DNA of 64,000 bases from NCBI GenBank assembly GCA_001314625.1, contig LJSH01000001.1:496001-560000 (forward strand), written 5' to 3'. Below the pieces are notes generated by a model that was given only the letters and a program-made list of their open reading frames with translations, was not told the origin of the DNA and made no database searches. A program made the position numbers and the translations under genes. This DNA comes from Oceanicaulis sp. HLUCCA04 (GTDB taxonomy: Bacteria; Pseudomonadota; Alphaproteobacteria; Caulobacterales; Maricaulaceae). Every line of letters starts with the position of its first letter. Position 1 is the first letter of the stretch. This document shows positions 63,571 through 64,000 of this stretch, piece after piece.

Positions 63571-64000
63571 ATGGCCGTATACACACTTCAAGGGCAGTTT
63601 GACCATCAGGATCGAACGAGTACCTCACTGATATTCAGCCTATTCGTTATGGCAGCCTGCGTGCTGGTCGCTACCGCTCCTATTTATTGGCTTCCGGGCC
63701 TGCCGCTTCCGGTACTTACAGCTGTGAAGAATGCGGCATTCTTCACAGCTGTGGCCCTAGCCGTTGTGGTTTCTGGTGCCCGCTTCCTACAGTTTGGTAT
63801 TGCTGCTCCGTTCATAATTGCGGCAGTACTGAATTTCAGCGCTTTCCAATTGAATGGTTCCGGCGAGTACGCTGTCTACCAAGCGTTCACCTTTCTAGCG
63901 CCAATGGCATGGGTGTTGGCGATCCGGTCATTGAGTCGGGACCAATCCGCAATCCTGCTAAGATACCTTCCCTTGCCATTGGGGCTCGTGATGGTAGCCG
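63571..64000 (+). CDS. Polytopic membrane protein, probable polysaccharide polymerase (5' part only)
   Basis: The frame opens at ATG 63571 and runs off the window without a stop (143 codons). It is absent from the ORF track. The peptide is highly hydrophobic with at least four predicted helices ('IFSLFVMAACVLVATAPIYWL', 'AAFFTAVALAVVVSG', 'AAPFIIAAVLNF', 'YLPLPLGLVMVA'). Position after a flippase and GT4 and its composition fit a Wzy-type O-antigen polymerase, but no specific motif is present. Codon use is lower in GC than in the core genome. Confidence 0.6.
   Translation, partial: MAVYTLQGQFDHQDRTSTSLIFSLFVMAACVLVATAPIYWLPGLPLPVLTAVKNAAFFTAVALAVVVSGARFLQFGIAAPFIIAAVLNFSAFQLNGSGEYAVYQAFTFLAPMAWVLAIRSLSRDQSAILLRYLPLPLGLVMVA

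Overview
The window is high-GC chromosomal DNA of an alphaproteobacterium. The closest fit is the dimorphic, prosthecate Caulobacterales/Maricaulales/Hyphomonadales group. The grounds are a complete 14-gene nuo operon followed by birA-coaX-rnj-mce-DUF1467-proS-lolC-lolD-dnaE, a mitochondrial-type NDUFS4-like complex I subunit, a class I PHA synthase, and a SidA-like SOS peptide in front of dnaE. Genus and species cannot be fixed from the sequence alone.

Layout. 1-25950 is one long minus-strand block. It reads from nuoA at about 25.9 kb down to dnaE, which runs off the left edge. Most genes overlap by 1-4 bases or sit a few bases apart, so they are probably co-transcribed in large units. Three non-subunit genes (YCII-like, SnoaL-like, small lipoprotein) are embedded among the nuo genes. 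A separate promoter with two LexA-like boxes precedes the sidA-like gene and dnaE. 26.3-29.7 kb is a plus-strand MacA/MacB-type tripartite efflux operon ending in a strong terminator. 29.8-34.8 kb holds tRNA-Asp, a polysaccharide co-polymerase/tyrosine kinase gene broken by a frameshift, a beta-barrel porin, a secreted polyproline protein and a small tail-anchored protein. 34.9-45.6 kb is mostly housekeeping: tRNA-Glu, recJ, glpX, phaC, an ArnT-like plus DPM1-like glycosyltransferase pair, a methyltransferase, a LysR regulator, rpsI and rplM. 45.8-55.6 kb carries a phytase-like lipoprotein, heme A synthase, two acyl-CoA dehydrogenases, a PqiA-like protein, a lone glucuronyl C5-epimerase beside tRNA-Arg, the NDUFS4-like subunit, tRNA-Pro, DUF192, ppa and a LOG protein. 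55.6-64 kb is a second envelope/polysaccharide region: a LapG-like lipoprotein protease, O-antigen ligase, Wza-type export lipoprotein, PPP-family phosphatase, flippase, GT4 glycosyltransferase and the start of a probable polymerase.

How the parts connect. Energy metabolism is represented by complex I with its accessory subunit, heme A synthesis for the terminal oxidase, pyrophosphatase, PHA storage and fatty-acid oxidation. Surface polysaccharide is represented twice: the co-polymerase/kinase and porin near 30-33 kb, and the export/ligase/flippase set near 57-64 kb. These probably serve one pathway.

Most interesting points: (1) a 30-residue single-span membrane peptide with its own ribosome site directly behind an 18-bp tandem repeat that matches the alphaproteobacterial LexA box, upstream of dnaE, is very probably a SidA-type SOS division inhibitor missed by the ORF track; (2) a frameshift splits the polysaccharide tyrosine kinase; (3) a lone C5-epimerase of visibly lower GC lies against the 3' end of a tRNA gene; (4) a lipid-anchored LapG-like protease lies behind an AT-rich promoter with 14-bp direct repeats. 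No CRISPR array, insertion sequence or prophage was seen.
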